The translations under genes were made by a program, and so were the position numbers. The notes beneath the pieces were generated by a model that ran no database searches, was not told where the DNA came from, and saw nothing but the letters and a program-made list of their open reading frames with translations. DNA of 64,000 bases from Neocallimastix lanati (nom. inval.) (Eukaryota > Neocallimastigomycota > Neocallimastigomycetes > Neocallimastigales > Neocallimastigaceae): positions 62,001 to 126,000 of the forward strand of contig JACVTC010000005.1 of assembly GCA_016946835.1 (NCBI GenBank), given 5' to 3'. Positions 1 to 12,910 of this stretch are shown here, one piece after another. Numbering within the stretch: the stretch's first letter is position 1; every line of letters begins with the position of its first letter.

Positions 1-246
1 AATTTATTTTAATTATAAACTTTAATAATATACAATATAAAATATATTTATTTATTTATTTGGTAATTCTTCAATATCGTTTTTTTAATTACTTTTTATA
101 ATATTTAAAAAAAAAAGTTTAATACTCATATATATCAATATAAGATACAACGATATAATATACAATTTATATATATACATATATTTTATAATTTTTTTTT
201 AATATTATTATTTTTTTTATCATTGTTTTTATTATTACAAAAGTTC

Positions 247-987
247 TTATTTTATGTAAACATTGGCATAAGGGAAATCAACGGATCCACTAGCTCCGGA
301 TCCAGTACTACCCGCTTCTCCTAAAATTTTGGCTTCATATAAATTACCTAATCTCATTCCAAGTCTTTCCCATTGATTAAAATGGGCTGTAATATCAATG
401 GTACCACAACTTTTAGGATTGTCACGAATACTAAAGAATTGTTTAAAAGTTGTATCACCATCAATAGAAGGTCCATAACGAGTATTTTCATAAACCGTGT
501 AATAAGCGCCATCAATCACATAATTACCATGTTTCACATTACCAACCCAATCTCCTGGACGATAATCACTAAGCCAATTATCAACAATGTAATATTCAAC
601 TAATGGATTTCTACTCCAACCATAAACTCCAATAAATGAATAATTAACACCTGAAACTCCTCCTTTAATTACTTTATAATCTGCATAGAGATGACCAATT
701 TGATTATGAGTTTTGGTACTGTCAAAAGAAAGACCACTTCGACATAAATAATCCATGGCTTGATAGAATTTACATGAAAATGAACCATCAGAATAGAAAG
801 TTGCAGTATTATAACCTGAATCGGCCCACATAGCATAACTTTTTCCACCAATGCTACCAATTTGATTACTACTATAAGTATCAATATCTACTTTTGAACC
901 AGAATGATAAGCATTATTACAAAAGTTTTGAGCCAAAGAAAAAGATACAAAAGAAGAAGCTAATGAAATAAATTTTATTAATTTCAT
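247..987 (-). CDS. Secreted GH11 endo-1,4-beta-xylanase, group A copy 1
   Basis: Predicted extracellular endoxylanase that hydrolyses internal beta-1,4 bonds of plant xylan by the retaining mechanism. The 246-aa product starts with a signal peptide (residues 1-19, cut before QNF). The rest is one GH11 jelly-roll domain. The nucleophile is Glu131 in PLVEYYIVDNW and the acid/base is Glu224 in GEAGSTGSG. Four cysteines (23, 72, 82, 194) sit where I recall the two disulfides of the Neocallimastix patriciarum homologue (mature Cys4, 50, 60, 172). There is no CBM or dockerin. The start is the ATG at 987; upstream in-frame sequence reaches only a TTG (1017) with no Met. The predicted protein and surrounding about 1.46 kb match copy 3 exactly by eye. 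Copy-specific residues are Ile4 and Asn127. Confidence 0.95.
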   Translation of the reverse strand: MKLIKFISLASSFVSFSLAQNFCNNAYHSGSKVDIDTYSSNQIGSIGGKSYAMWADSGYNTATFYSDGSFSCKFYQAMDYLCRSGLSFDSTKTHNQIGHLYADYKVIKGGVSGVNYSFIGVYGWSRNPLVEYYIVDNWLSDYRPGDWVGNVKHGNYVIDGAYYTVYENTRYGPSIDGDTTFKQFFSIRDNPKSCGTIDITAHFNQWERLGMRLGNLYEAKILGEAGSTGSGASGSVDFPYANVYIK

Positions 988-1139
988 GATGTATAATATA
1001 TTCTTATTTATAAACAAAAAAAAAAAAAAAAAAAGATCGATATAAAGTAAAACTTATAATAGAATACTGTAATAAAAAGAAACTTTTATATATATATATA
1101 TTATAAGAATTAAAAATAATTTAAAGATTAATTTTTTTA

Positions 1140-1149
1140 CCTTTTATAC
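1140..1149 (-). promoter_or_regulatory. TATA-like box of GH11 copy 1
   Basis: The gene strand reads GTATAAAAGG about 155 bp upstream of the ATG, preceded by an A-rich stretch. The same decamer and lead-in occur upstream of all nine GH11 genes here, which supports function. This is inference; no transcription start is mapped. Confidence 0.55.
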
Positions 1150-2840
1150 TTTTTTTATAAAAGAAAGTTTATTATTAATATTAAAATATATATATATACA
1201 TATATATACATATATATATAAATTTATATTAAATTACATTAATTAATTTAAATATAAAATAAAAATATTAAATTCTTGATAATATAATGTCAATAATATT
1301 TGGTAAATTTTAATGATTGCTATTACTCATCTTATTATTTTAAATTAATAAAGATTCATATGTATATTTTTTAATAAATAATTTTATATTAAAGTAATTA
1401 TATATAAGATATTTAATGGTATGGCTAAGATGTACTATAATATTTTATTGAGTAATATGGGTTCCTTTTCATTTCATTTCATTTATTTCAATTTATTTTT
1501 TAAACTAAATAATTAATTATATATCTAAATGAAATTGTAAAATGCAAAAGTAAACAATTTAATAAATTAATTTAAAAAGGTATCCCAAAAAAAAATAATA
1601 ATAAAATTAAATAATTTTTTATTATTATTTTTTTATTTTTTTATTTCAAAAATATAAATAAATTATATAAATAAAATTTTAGATACTTTTTAAAGAATTA
1701 ATACTATTGGTTTAAAAAATATTATTTTTACTATATCAATATAGTATTCATAATTTTGAAACAAATTCTTAATTTTTTATTATATATTATATATAATATT
1801 TGAAAATAATATAAAATTTATTTATTAAATAATAAATACAATTATCTCGTTTATCAAAAATGATAATATGATATTAAAAATATATTGTAAATTTTGATGA
1901 TAGCTATTATTCATCTTATTATTTTAAATTAATATGTGAATCATAATTATATTTTTTAATAAATAATTTTATATTAAAGAAATTATATATAAGATATTTA
2001 ATGGTATGGCTAAGATGTACTATAATATTTTATAGTGTAATATGGGTTCCTTTTCATTTCATTTCATTTATTTTAATTTATTTTTTGAATTAAATATTTA
2101 ATTATATATCTAAATAAAATTGAAAAATACAAAAGTTAACAATTTTATAATTTAATTTAGTAAGGTATCCCAAAAAAATAATAATGAGATTAAAAAATTT
2201 TATTTTATTTTTAATTTTTTATTATTTTATTTCAAAAATTTAAATAAATTATATAAAAAAAATATTTATATACTTTATATAAAATTAATACTATTGTTTT
2301 AATAAATATTATCTTTACTATATCAATATAGTATTCATAATTTTGAAACAAATTCTTAATTTTTTATTATATATTATTTATAATATTTGAAAATAATTTT
2401 AAATTTAATTAAAAAATAATATATACAATTATCTCGTTTATCAAAAATGAAATAATTTACTCCTATTTTTACGGTACATTAATATTATTATTGATTTTAA
2501 TATGTATTGTTAAAATAATAACAAAATAGAAATAATAAAGTATAAAATATTTATTTTTAATATTCAATATAACTATATAAGATGAAATTTTAAAATAATG
2601 ATTAATATTAAATTTAAATTATTACTCAAAAAATAAAATATTATATAATACCAAGAAAAATAAATATGTAAATTTTTAAAAAATTTAAAAAAAGTAATAT
2701 TAATAAAAATATAGAATTATATATTATTTATTAAAAGTTATTATTTATACAATAAAAAATGAAAACAAAAAATGTTGACAATATATAATTAAATAATAAT
2801 ACTTTTTTTGTCAAATAATTAAATTTTATTTAAAAAAAAT

Positions 2841-2977
2841 ATTAACATAATAATAAATAAATTTATGATCATTTGGTTCTTATTTATATTATTATCTCTC
2901 AAATATGTTTATGAAATAAAACTTTAATTATTAAAATTTTTTATATATTAAAATTACATGACGTAGTACAAGAAAAG
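2841..2977. repeat. Most conserved spacer block of the GH11 array (first instance)
   Basis: A block of about 135 bp that stays nearly constant while flanking spacer drifts. It contains TTTATGATCATTTGGTTC, a TTCCCAAATATG (or TCTCAAATATG) segment and ACATGACGTAGTACAAG. On the gene strand this gives TACGTCATG, like a bZIP/CRE half-site. Other instances lie at about 6922-7058, 12495-12635, 16826-16962, 25796-25932, 29335-29473 and 32731-32863. It could be a distal regulatory element or simply a region homogenised by recombination. Confidence 0.6.
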
Positions 2978-3568
2978 AAAAAATTTTTTTAAATAATGAA
3001 TAAACATCAATAACTAAAAAAACATTGAAATTAAAAATTAAGGTATTATTATTATTTTTATTATTATTATTATTATTTTAATAATAAATATCAATATTAT
3101 TATTTTAATAATAAATATCAATATTATTATTTTATTGTTAAATATCACAATTATGTGTTTAATTGCATTATGCATTATACTATATTATAATGTGTAAAAT
3201 ATTTTAATTCAATAATATAATACAGTGTTAAATGGTATTAATAATGCTAGAATACAATTGAAAATACTTATAAATAACATGTAATGACATATTCTTAAAT
3301 GAAGAAAGTCTTTCTTAATGTAAAACAATAAAATAATTAAATAAACCCATTGTAAAATATAAATATCATTTCTGATTTTAATGTTATATCTAACATAACA
3401 TTATTATTATTGTATCTTTGTAATATTATAAATTTAATTATTTATTAAAATTAATAAAATATTTTGTATAATTTTCTGATATTAAATATACTTTAATTAA
3501 TAAATTAAAATTCAACATATTAAAAAAAAAAATGTAAAATATATAAAAATATAATTATTAAATTTTTT

Positions 3569-3605
<37 letters not shown>

Positions 3606-3651
3606 AAGTTTTAATAAATAAAAAAATTTAAATATATATATATTTTTTTAT

Positions 3652-3695
3652 GTGTCTACGGATGTACAGCTGGGGAGAAATCCTGTACGGTCGTT
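3652..3695 (+). repeat. GC-rich 45-nt insert with A-tail, copy 1
   Basis: A conspicuous GC-rich island in AT-only spacer. It runs from GTGTCTACGG to GTACGGTCGTT and contains the inverted repeat GTACAG ... CTGTAC around GGGGAGAAATC, which includes GGA-GAAA-TCC, a possible GNRA-capped stem. It is followed by an A-run and (TA)n. Homologous spacers at 10870, 14150, 26670 and 30255 lack it, so it looks inserted. Identity is unknown. Confidence 0.7.
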
Positions 3696-3696
3696 A

Positions 3697-3727
<31 letters not shown>

Positions 3728-4330
3728 TATTTAATTATTATTAAAGAAATTAGATTACACATTTGAATATTATTTTTTTTTAAAAAAATATTATTATATT
3801 ACGGAGTATTAAGGCTAATATTAGTAAATATTAATTATATATCAATGAATATAAAATTATAATAACTATTTTGAAATATAAACAAAAATTAATATTTAAC
3901 AATTATTTATTCAATTACATTATTAAAATTATGATTTATATATTTTTAGATTAATTAATTAATATTAATATTATCGTTGTTGCCTTTATTCATTTTTTAT
4001 TTATTTATATTTAAAAATTCTTTTATATAAAATTATATTTATTAAAATTTATATTTTATATAATTATAAAAAATTGATATAGTATAATTTATTTTAATTA
4101 TAAACTTTAATAATATACAATATAAAATATATTTATTTATTTATTTGGTAATTCTTCAATATCGTTTTTTTAATTACTTTTTATAATATTTAAAAAAAAA
4201 AGTTTAATACTCATATATATCAATATAAGATACAACGATATAATATACAATTTATATATATATATATTTTATAAATTTATTTTTAATATTGTTATTATTT
4301 TTATCATTGTTTTTATTATTACAAAAGTTC

Positions 4331-5071
4331 TTATTTTATGTAAACATTGGCATAAGGGAAATCAACGGATCCACTAGCTCCGGATCCAGTACTACCCGCT
4401 TCTCCTAAAATTTTGGCTTCATATAAATTACCTAATCTCATTCCAAGTCTTTCCCATTGATTAAAATGGGCTGTAATATCAATGGTACCACAACTTTTAG
4501 GATTGTCACGAATACTAAAGAATTGTTTAAAAGTTGTATCACCATCAATAGAAGGTCCATAACGAGTATTTTCATAAACCGTGTAATAAGCGCCATCAAT
4601 TACATAATTACCATGTTTCACATTACCAACCCAATCTCCTGGACGATAATCACTAAGCCAATTATCAACAATGTAATATTCAACTAATGGATATCTACTC
4701 CAACCATAAACTCCAATGAATGAATAATTAACACCTGAAACTCCTCCTTTAATTACTTTATAATCTGCATAGAGATGACCAATTTGATTATGAGTTTTGG
4801 TACTGTCAAAAGAAAGACCACTTCGACATAAATAATCCATGGCTTGATAGAATTTACATGAAAATGAACCATCAGAATAGAAAGTTGCAGTATTATAACC
4901 TGAATCAGCCCACATAGCATAACTTTTTCCACCAATGCTACCAATTTGATTACTACTATAAGTATCAATATCTACCTTTGAACCGGAATGATAAGCATTA
5001 TTGCAAAAGTTTTGAGCCAAAGAAAAAGATACAAAAGAAGAAGCTAATGAAATAAATTTTAATAATTTCAT
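4331..5071 (-). CDS. Secreted GH11 endo-1,4-beta-xylanase, group A copy 2
   Basis: Same architecture as copy 1: signal peptide 1-19 and one GH11 domain with nucleophile Glu131 and acid/base Glu224, 246 aa, no CBM or dockerin. It differs from copies 1 and 3 at residue 4 (Leu for Ile) and residue 127 (Tyr for Asn, just before the PLVEYY strand). It also has a different synonymous and 3'-flank pattern, for example TTATTTTTAATATTG in place of TTTTTTTTAATATTATT. It lies between copies 1 and 3, which match each other, while the spacers on its two sides also match each other. It is therefore either an independent allele-like variant or one side of an assembly duplication. The ATG at 5071 is the natural start. 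Confidence 0.95.
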   Translation of the reverse strand: MKLLKFISLASSFVSFSLAQNFCNNAYHSGSKVDIDTYSSNQIGSIGGKSYAMWADSGYNTATFYSDGSFSCKFYQAMDYLCRSGLSFDSTKTHNQIGHLYADYKVIKGGVSGVNYSFIGVYGWSRYPLVEYYIVDNWLSDYRPGDWVGNVKHGNYVIDGAYYTVYENTRYGPSIDGDTTFKQFFSIRDNPKSCGTIDITAHFNQWERLGMRLGNLYEAKILGEAGSTGSGASGSVDFPYANVYIK

Positions 5072-5222
5072 GATGTATAATATATTCTTATTTATAAATA
5101 AAAAAAAAAAAAAGATCGATATAAAGTAAAACTTATAATAGAATACTGTAATAAAAAGAAACTTTTATATATATATATATATATTATGAGAATTAAAAAT
5201 AATTTAAAGAATAATTTTTTTA

Positions 5223-5232
5223 CCTTTTATAC
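5223..5232 (-). promoter_or_regulatory. TATA-like box of GH11 copy 2
   Basis: GTATAAAAGG on the gene strand about 155 bp upstream of the ATG at 5071, in the same context as in the other copies. Confidence 0.55.
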
Positions 5233-7649
5233 TTTTTTTATAAAAGAAAGTTTATTATTAATATTAAAATATATATATACATATATATACATATATATAT
5301 AAATTTATATTAAATTACATTAATTAATTTAAATATAAAATAAAAATATTAAATTCTTGATAATATAATGTCAATAATATTTGGTAAATTTTAATGATTG
5401 CTATTACTCATCTTATTATTTTAAATTAATAAAGATTCATATGTATATTTTTTAATAAATAATTTTATATTAAAGTAATTATATATAAGATATTTAATGG
5501 TATGGCTAAGATGTACTATAATATTTTATTGAGTAATATGGGTTCCTTTTCATTTCATTTCATTTATTTCAATTTATTTTTTAAACTAAATAATTAATTA
5601 TATATCTAAATGAAATTGTAAAATGCAAAAGTAAACAATTTAATAAATTAATTTAAAAAGGTATCCCAAAAAAAAATAATAATAAAATTAAATAATTTTT
5701 TATTATTATTTTTTTATTTTTTTATTTCAAAAATATAAATAAATTATATAAATAAAATTTTAGATACTTTTTAAAGAATTAATACTATTGGTTTAAAAAA
5801 TATTATTTTTACTATATCAATATAGTATTCATAATTTTGAAACAAATTCTTAATTTTTTATTATATATTATATATAATATTTGAAAATAATATAAAATTT
5901 ATTTATTAAATAATAAATACAATTATCTCGTTTATCAAAAATGATAATATGATATTAAAAATATATTGTAAATTTTGATGATAGCTATTATTCATCTTAT
6001 TATTTTAAATTAATATGTGAATCATAATTATATTTTTTAATAAATAATTTTATATTAAAGAAATTATATATAAGATATTTAATGGTATGGCTAAGATGTA
6101 CTATAATATTTTATAGTGTAATATGGGTTCCTTTTCATTTCATTTCATTTATTTTAATTTATTTTTTGAATTAAATATTTAATTATATATCTAAATAAAA
6201 TTGAAAAATACAAAAGTTAACAATTTTATAATTTAATTTAGTAAGGTATCCCAAAAAAATAATAATGAGATTAAAAAATTTTATTTTATTTTTAATTTTT
6301 TATTATTTTATTTCAAAAATTTAAATAAATTATATAAAAAAAATATTTATATACTTTATATAAAATTAATACTATTGTTTTAATAAATATTATCTTTACT
6401 ATATCAATATAGTATTCATAATTTTGAAACAAATTCTTAATTTTTTATTATATATTATTTATAATATTTGAAAATAATTTTAAATTTAATTAAAAAATAA
6501 TATATACAATTATCTCGTTTATCAAAAATGAAATAATTTACTCCTATTTTTACGGTACATTAATATTATTATTGATTTTAATATGTATTGTTAAAATAAT
6601 AACAAAATAGAAATAATAAAGTATAAAATATTTATTTTTAATATTCAATATAACTATATAAGATGAAATTTTAAAATAATGATTAATATTAAATTTAAAT
6701 TATTACTCAAAAAATAAAATATTATATAATACCAAGAAAAATAAATATGTAAATTTTTAAAAAATTTAAAAAAAGTAATATTAATAAAAATATAGAATTA
6801 TATATTATTTATTAAAAGTTATTATTTATACAATAAAAAATGAAAACAAAAAATGTTGACAATATATAATTAAATAATAATACTTTTTTTGTCAAATAAT
6901 TAAATTTTATTTAAAAAAAATATTAACATAATAATAAATAAATTTATGATCATTTGGTTCTTATTTATATTATTATCTCTCAAATATGTTTATGAAATAA
7001 AACTTTAATTATTAAAATTTTTTATATATTAAAATTACATGACGTAGTACAAGAAAAGAAAAAATTTTTTTAAATAATGAATAAACATCAATAACTAAAA
7101 AAACATTGAAATTAAAAATTAAGGTATTATTATTATTTTTATTATTATTATTATTATTTTAATAATAAATATCAATATTATTATTTTAATAATAAATATC
7201 AATATTATTATTTTATTGTTAAATATCACAATTATGTGTTTAATTGCATTATGCATTATACTATATTATAATGTGTAAAATATTTTAATTCAATAATATA
7301 ATACAGTGTTAAATGGTATTAATAATGCTAGAATACAATTGAAAATACTTATAAATAACATGTAATGACATATTCTTAAATGAAGAAAGTCTTTCTTAAT
7401 GTAAAACAATAAAATAATTAAATAAACCCATTGTAAAATATAAATATCATTTCTGATTTTAATGTTATATCTAACATAACATTATTATTATTGTATCTTT
7501 GTAATATTATAAATTTAATTATTTATTAAAATTAATAAAATATTTTGTATAATTTTCTGATATTAAATATACTTTAATTAATAAATTAAAATTCAACATA
7601 TTAAAAAAAAAAATGTAAAATATATAAAAATATAATTATTAAATTTTTT

Positions 7650-7686
<37 letters not shown>

Positions 7687-7732
7687 AAGTTTTAATAAAT
7701 AAAAAAATTTAAATATATATATATTTTTTTAT

Positions 7733-7776
7733 GTGTCTACGGATGTACAGCTGGGGAGAAATCCTGTACGGTCGTT
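7733..7776 (+). repeat. GC-rich 45-nt insert with A-tail, copy 2
   Basis: Identical to the copy at 3652-3695, including the A-run and (TA)n that follow. It lies in the duplicated spacer, so it is not independent evidence of a second insertion. Confidence 0.7.
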
Positions 7777-7777
7777 A

Positions 7778-7808
<31 letters not shown>

Positions 7809-8412
7809 TATTTAATTATTATTAAAGAAATTAGATTACACATTTGAATATTATTTTTTTTTAAAAAAATATTATTATATTACGGAGTATTAAGGCTAAT
7901 ATTAGTAAATATTAATTATATATCAATGAATATAAAATTATAATAACTATTTTGAAATATAAACAAAAATTAATATTTAACAATTATTTATTCAATTACA
8001 TTATTAAAATTATGATTTATATATTTTTAGATTAATTAATTAATATTAATATTATCGTTGTTGCCTTTATTCATTTTTTATTTATTTATATTTAAAAATT
8101 CTTTTATATAAAATTATATTTATTAAAATTTATATTTTATATAATTATAAAAAATTGATATAGTATAATTTATTTTAATTATAAACTTTAATAATATACA
8201 ATATAAAATATATTTATTTATTTATTTGGTAATTCTTCAATATCGTTTTTTTAATTACTTTTTATAATATTTAAAAAAAAAAGTTTAATACTCATATATA
8301 TCAATATAAGATACAACGATATAATATACAATTTATATATATACATATATTTTATAATTTTTTTTTAATATTATTATTTTTTTTATCATTGTTTTTATTA
8401 TTACAAAAGTTC

Positions 8413-9153
8413 TTATTTTATGTAAACATTGGCATAAGGGAAATCAACGGATCCACTAGCTCCGGATCCAGTACTACCCGCTTCTCCTAAAATTTTGGCT
8501 TCATATAAATTACCTAATCTCATTCCAAGTCTTTCCCATTGATTAAAATGGGCTGTAATATCAATGGTACCACAACTTTTAGGATTGTCACGAATACTAA
8601 AGAATTGTTTAAAAGTTGTATCACCATCAATAGAAGGTCCATAACGAGTATTTTCATAAACCGTGTAATAAGCGCCATCAATCACATAATTACCATGTTT
8701 CACATTACCAACCCAATCTCCTGGACGATAATCACTAAGCCAATTATCAACAATGTAATATTCAACTAATGGATTTCTACTCCAACCATAAACTCCAATA
8801 AATGAATAATTAACACCTGAAACTCCTCCTTTAATTACTTTATAATCTGCATAGAGATGACCAATTTGATTATGAGTTTTGGTACTGTCAAAAGAAAGAC
8901 CACTTCGACATAAATAATCCATGGCTTGATAGAATTTACATGAAAATGAACCATCAGAATAGAAAGTTGCAGTATTATAACCTGAATCGGCCCACATAGC
9001 ATAACTTTTTCCACCAATGCTACCAATTTGATTACTACTATAAGTATCAATATCTACTTTTGAACCAGAATGATAAGCATTATTACAAAAGTTTTGAGCC
9101 AAAGAAAAAGATACAAAAGAAGAAGCTAATGAAATAAATTTTATTAATTTCAT
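8413..9153 (-). CDS. Secreted GH11 endo-1,4-beta-xylanase, group A copy 3
   Basis: The predicted protein is identical to copy 1 (Ile4, Asn127, Asn242; catalytic Glu131 and Glu224; signal peptide 1-19). The match continues outside the gene at a constant +8166 offset from position 1 to about 1460. It then breaks with a 5-base loss in the ATTTC repeat near 9638. Further right, the unit diverges and has lost the middle of the spacer (junction near 10,595). ATG chosen at 9153; the longer frame to 9183 begins with TTG. The function is the same secreted retaining xylanase acting on plant cell-wall xylan. Confidence 0.95.
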   Translation of the reverse strand: MKLIKFISLASSFVSFSLAQNFCNNAYHSGSKVDIDTYSSNQIGSIGGKSYAMWADSGYNTATFYSDGSFSCKFYQAMDYLCRSGLSFDSTKTHNQIGHLYADYKVIKGGVSGVNYSFIGVYGWSRNPLVEYYIVDNWLSDYRPGDWVGNVKHGNYVIDGAYYTVYENTRYGPSIDGDTTFKQFFSIRDNPKSCGTIDITAHFNQWERLGMRLGNLYEAKILGEAGSTGSGASGSVDFPYANVYIK

Positions 9154-11249
9154 GATGTATAATATATTCTTATTTATAAACAAAAAAAAAAAAAAAAAAG
9201 ATCGATATAAAGTAAAACTTATAATAGAATACTGTAATAAAAAGAAACTTTTATATATATATATATTATAAGAATTAAAAATAATTTAAAGATTAATTTT
9301 TTTACCTTTTATACTTTTTTTATAAAAGAAAGTTTATTATTAATATTAAAATATATATATATACATATATATACATATATATATAAATTTATATTAAATT
9401 ACATTAATTAATTTAAATATAAAATAAAAATATTAAATTCTTGATAATATAATGTCAATAATATTTGGTAAATTTTAATGATTGCTATTACTCATCTTAT
9501 TATTTTAAATTAATAAAGATTCATATGTATATTTTTTAATAAATAATTTTATATTAAAGTAATTATATATAAGATATTTAATGGTATGGCTAAGATGTAC
9601 TATAATATTTTATTGAGTAATATGGGTTCCTTTTCATTTCATTTATTTCAATTTATTTTTTAAACTAAATAATTAATTATATATCTAAATGAAATTGTAA
9701 AATGCAAAAGTAAACAATTTAATAAATTAATTTAAAAAGGTATCCCAAAAAAAAATAATAATAAAATTAAATAGTTTTTTATTATTATTTTTTTATTTTT
9801 TTATTTCAAAAATACAAATAAATTATATAAATAAAATTTTAGATACTTTTTAAAGAATTAATACTATTGGTTTAAAAAATATTATTTTTACTATATCAAT
9901 ATAGTATTCATAATTTTGAAACAAATTCTTAATTTTTTATTATATATTATATATAATATTTGAAAATAAGATAAAATTTATTTATTAAATAATAAATACA
10001 ATTATCTCGTTTATCAAAAATGATAATATGATATTAATAATATATTGTAAATTTTGATGATAGCTATTATTCATCTTATTATTTTAAATTAATATGTGAA
10101 TCATAATTATATTTTTTAATAAATAATTTTATATTAAAGAAATTATATATAAGATATTTAATGGTATGGCTAAGATGTACTATAATATTTTATAGTGTAA
10201 TATGGGTTCCTTTTCATTTCATTTATTTTATTTTATTTTTTGAATTAAATATTTAATTATATATCTAAATAAAATTGAAAAATGCAAAAGTTAACAATTT
10301 TATAATTTAATTTAGTAAGGTATCCCAAAAAAATAATAATGTGATTAAAAAATTTTATTTTATTTTTAATTTTTTATTATTTTATTTCAAAAATTTAAAT
10401 AAATTATATAAAAAAAATAATTATATACTTTATATATAATTAATACTATTGTTTTAATAAATATTATCATTACTATATCAATATAGTATTCATAATTTTG
10501 AAACAAATTCTTAACTTTTTATTTTATATTATATATAATATTTTAAAATAATTTTAAATTTAATTATAAAATAAAAATATTATTACTTAGTTTCTCAAAG
10601 ATGATTTAAAATATAAATATCATTTCTGATTTTAAGTGTTATATCTAGCAATTATTATAATAATATTATTATTGTTATCATTGTAATATTATAAATTTAA
10701 TTATTAATTAAAACTAATAATATATTTTGTATAATTATCTGATATTAAATATACTTTTATTAATAAATTAAAAATCAACATATTAAAAAAGATATAAAAT
10801 ATATAAAATTATAATTATTAAATTTATTAATAAAAAAAAAAAAAAAAAGTTTTAATAAATAAAAAAAATTAAATATAAATATTTTTTTTAATTATTTTTA
10901 AAAGAATTAAATCACACATTTGAATATTTTTTTTTTAAAAAAAATATTATTATATTACGGAGGATAGAGGTTAATATTAGTAAATATTAATTATATATCA
11001 ATGACTATAAAATTATAATAATTATTTTAAAATATAAATATAAATAAAAATTAACAATTTATAAATATTTATTCAATTACATTATTAAAATTATGATTTA
11101 TATATTTTTAGATTAAGTAATTAATTAATATTATTTTTAATGTTATTATCTTTATTCATTTTTTATTTATTTATATATATTTATATTGAAAAATTCTTCT
11201 ACATAAAATTATATTTAGTAAATATTATAATTTATGTAATAATAAAAAA
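9154..11249. other. Shortened AT-rich spacer of array unit 3
   Basis: No gene. It carries the two sub-copies of about 590 bp. Near 10,595 it then jumps from the GATGATTT region directly to the AAATATAAATATCATTTCTG region, so about 0.9 kb present in units 1 and 2 is absent, including the conserved block and the ATT tract. The poly-A tract near 10,835 lacks the GC-rich insert. Ends in the 3' flank of the gene-less unit. Confidence 0.75.
9305..9314 (-). promoter_or_regulatory. TATA-like box of GH11 copy 3
   Basis: GTATAAAAGG on the gene strand about 155 bp upstream of the ATG at 9153. Confidence 0.55.
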
Positions 11250-12875
11250 TTGATATAGTATAATTTATTTTAATAAAAAGTTTACAATAATATACAATAT
11301 AAAATTTATTTATTTATTTATTTAGTAATTCTTCAATATCTTTTTTGTAATTACTTTTTATAATGTTTAGAAAAAAAAAAAAAGTTTAATACTCATATAT
11401 ATCAATATAAGATACAACGATATAATATACAATATATATATATATACATATATTTTATAAATTTTTTTTTAATATTATTACTATATAATGTAAATAATAT
11501 TTTATAAATTTTAAAGATAGCTATTATTCATCTTATTATTTTAAATTAATATGTGATAAATAATTATATTTTTTAATAAATAATTATATATTAAAGTAAA
11601 TATATATAAGATATTTAATGACTTGGCTAAGATGTACTATAATATTTTAAAGTGTAATATGAGTTCCTTTTCATTTCATTTCATTTGTTTTAATTTATTT
11701 TTTGAATTAAATATTTAATTATATATCTAAATAAAATTGAAAAATGCAAAAGTTAACAATTTTATAATTTAATTTAGCAAGGTATCCCAAAAAAATAATA
11801 ATGAGATTAAAAAATTTTATTTTATTTTTAATTTTTTATTATTTTATTTCAAAAATTTAAATAAATTATATAAAAAAAATATTTATATACTTTATATAAA
11901 ATTAATACTATTGTTTTAATACATATTATCTTTACTATATCAATATAGTATTCATAATTTTGAAACAAATTCTTAATTTTTTATTATATATTATTTATAA
12001 TATTTGAAAATAATTTTAAATTTAATTATTAGATAATAAATACAATTACCTCGTTTATCATATCAAAGATGATATAATTTACTCCTATTTTTACGGTACA
12101 TTAATATTATTATTGATTTTAATATGTATTGTAAAAATAATAACAAAATAGAAATAATAAAGTATAAAATATTAATTTTTAATATTCAATATAACTATAT
12201 TAGATGAAATTTTAAAATAATGATTAATATTAAATTTAATTTATTATTCAAAAAATAAAATATTATATAATACCAAGAAAAATAAAATAAATATGTAAAT
12301 TTTTAAAAAATTTAAAAAAAGTAATATTAATAAAAATATAAAAATATATATTATTTATTAAAAGTTATTATTTATACAATAAAAAATGAAAAACAAAAAA
12401 GGTAGACAATAATGTTTTAATGATAGAAATAATAAATATATAATTAAATAATAATACTTTTTTTGTCTAAATAATTAAATTATATTTAAAAAAAATATTA
12501 ACATAATAATAAATAAATTTATGATCATTTGGTTCTTATTTATATTATTATTTCTCAAATATTTTTATGAAATAAAACTTTAATTATTAAAATTTTTTAT
12601 ATATATTAAAATTACATGATGTAGTACAAGAAAAGAAAAAAATTTTTTAAATAATGAATAAAAATCAGTTACTAAAAAAATTAAGATTAAAAATTAAGGG
12701 ACATTATATTCAATTAAAGTTCATCATAAAGATTATAGTAATATTATTAATTTTTTAAATAAAAATATATATATATAATATAAATTTATTTTTAAAATTA
12801 TGACTATAAATATTATTATAATTATTTTTATTATTATTATTTTTATTATTATTTTTATTATTATTTTTATTATTA

Positions 12876-12910
<35 letters not shown>

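Larger units (their letters stand above)
988..4330. other. AT-rich spacer of array unit 1
   Basis: No gene is seen. It holds the copy 1 promoter region, two tandem sub-copies of about 590 bp (each with AAGATGTACTATAATATTTT and GGTTCCTTTTCATTTC), the conserved block 2841-2977, a short ATT microsatellite near 3045-3140, a poly-A run of about 33 (3573-3603), the GC-rich insert at 3652-3695 followed by A/TA tail, and the 3' flank of copy 2. From about 1300 to 4240 it repeats at a constant +4081 offset in the next spacer. Confidence 0.85.
5072..8412. other. AT-rich spacer of array unit 2
   Basis: No gene is seen. It is nearly the same as the unit 1 spacer at a constant +4081 offset from about 5381 to 8320, including identical homopolymer lengths. 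It contains the conserved block at about 6922-7058 and the second GC-rich insert (7733-7776). Confidence 0.85.

Noticed and set aside
988-1017. N-terminal extension of GH11 copies (MFINKNILYI and similar; also copies 3-6)
   Set aside because: The extended frames start at TTG, not ATG; the ATG before KLxxFIS gives a proper signal peptide and is shared by all copies.
3652-3695. Hammerhead ribozyme in the GC-rich insert
   Set aside because: CTGGGGA-GAAA resembles CUGANGA...GAAA, but the conserved A after CUG is missing, there is no stem II, and no stem I pairing forms.
3652-3695. Group II intron domain V in the GC-rich insert
   Set aside because: The 3' strand TGTACGGTC and GAAA loop look similar, but the 5' strand does not provide the AGCCGT-type partner.
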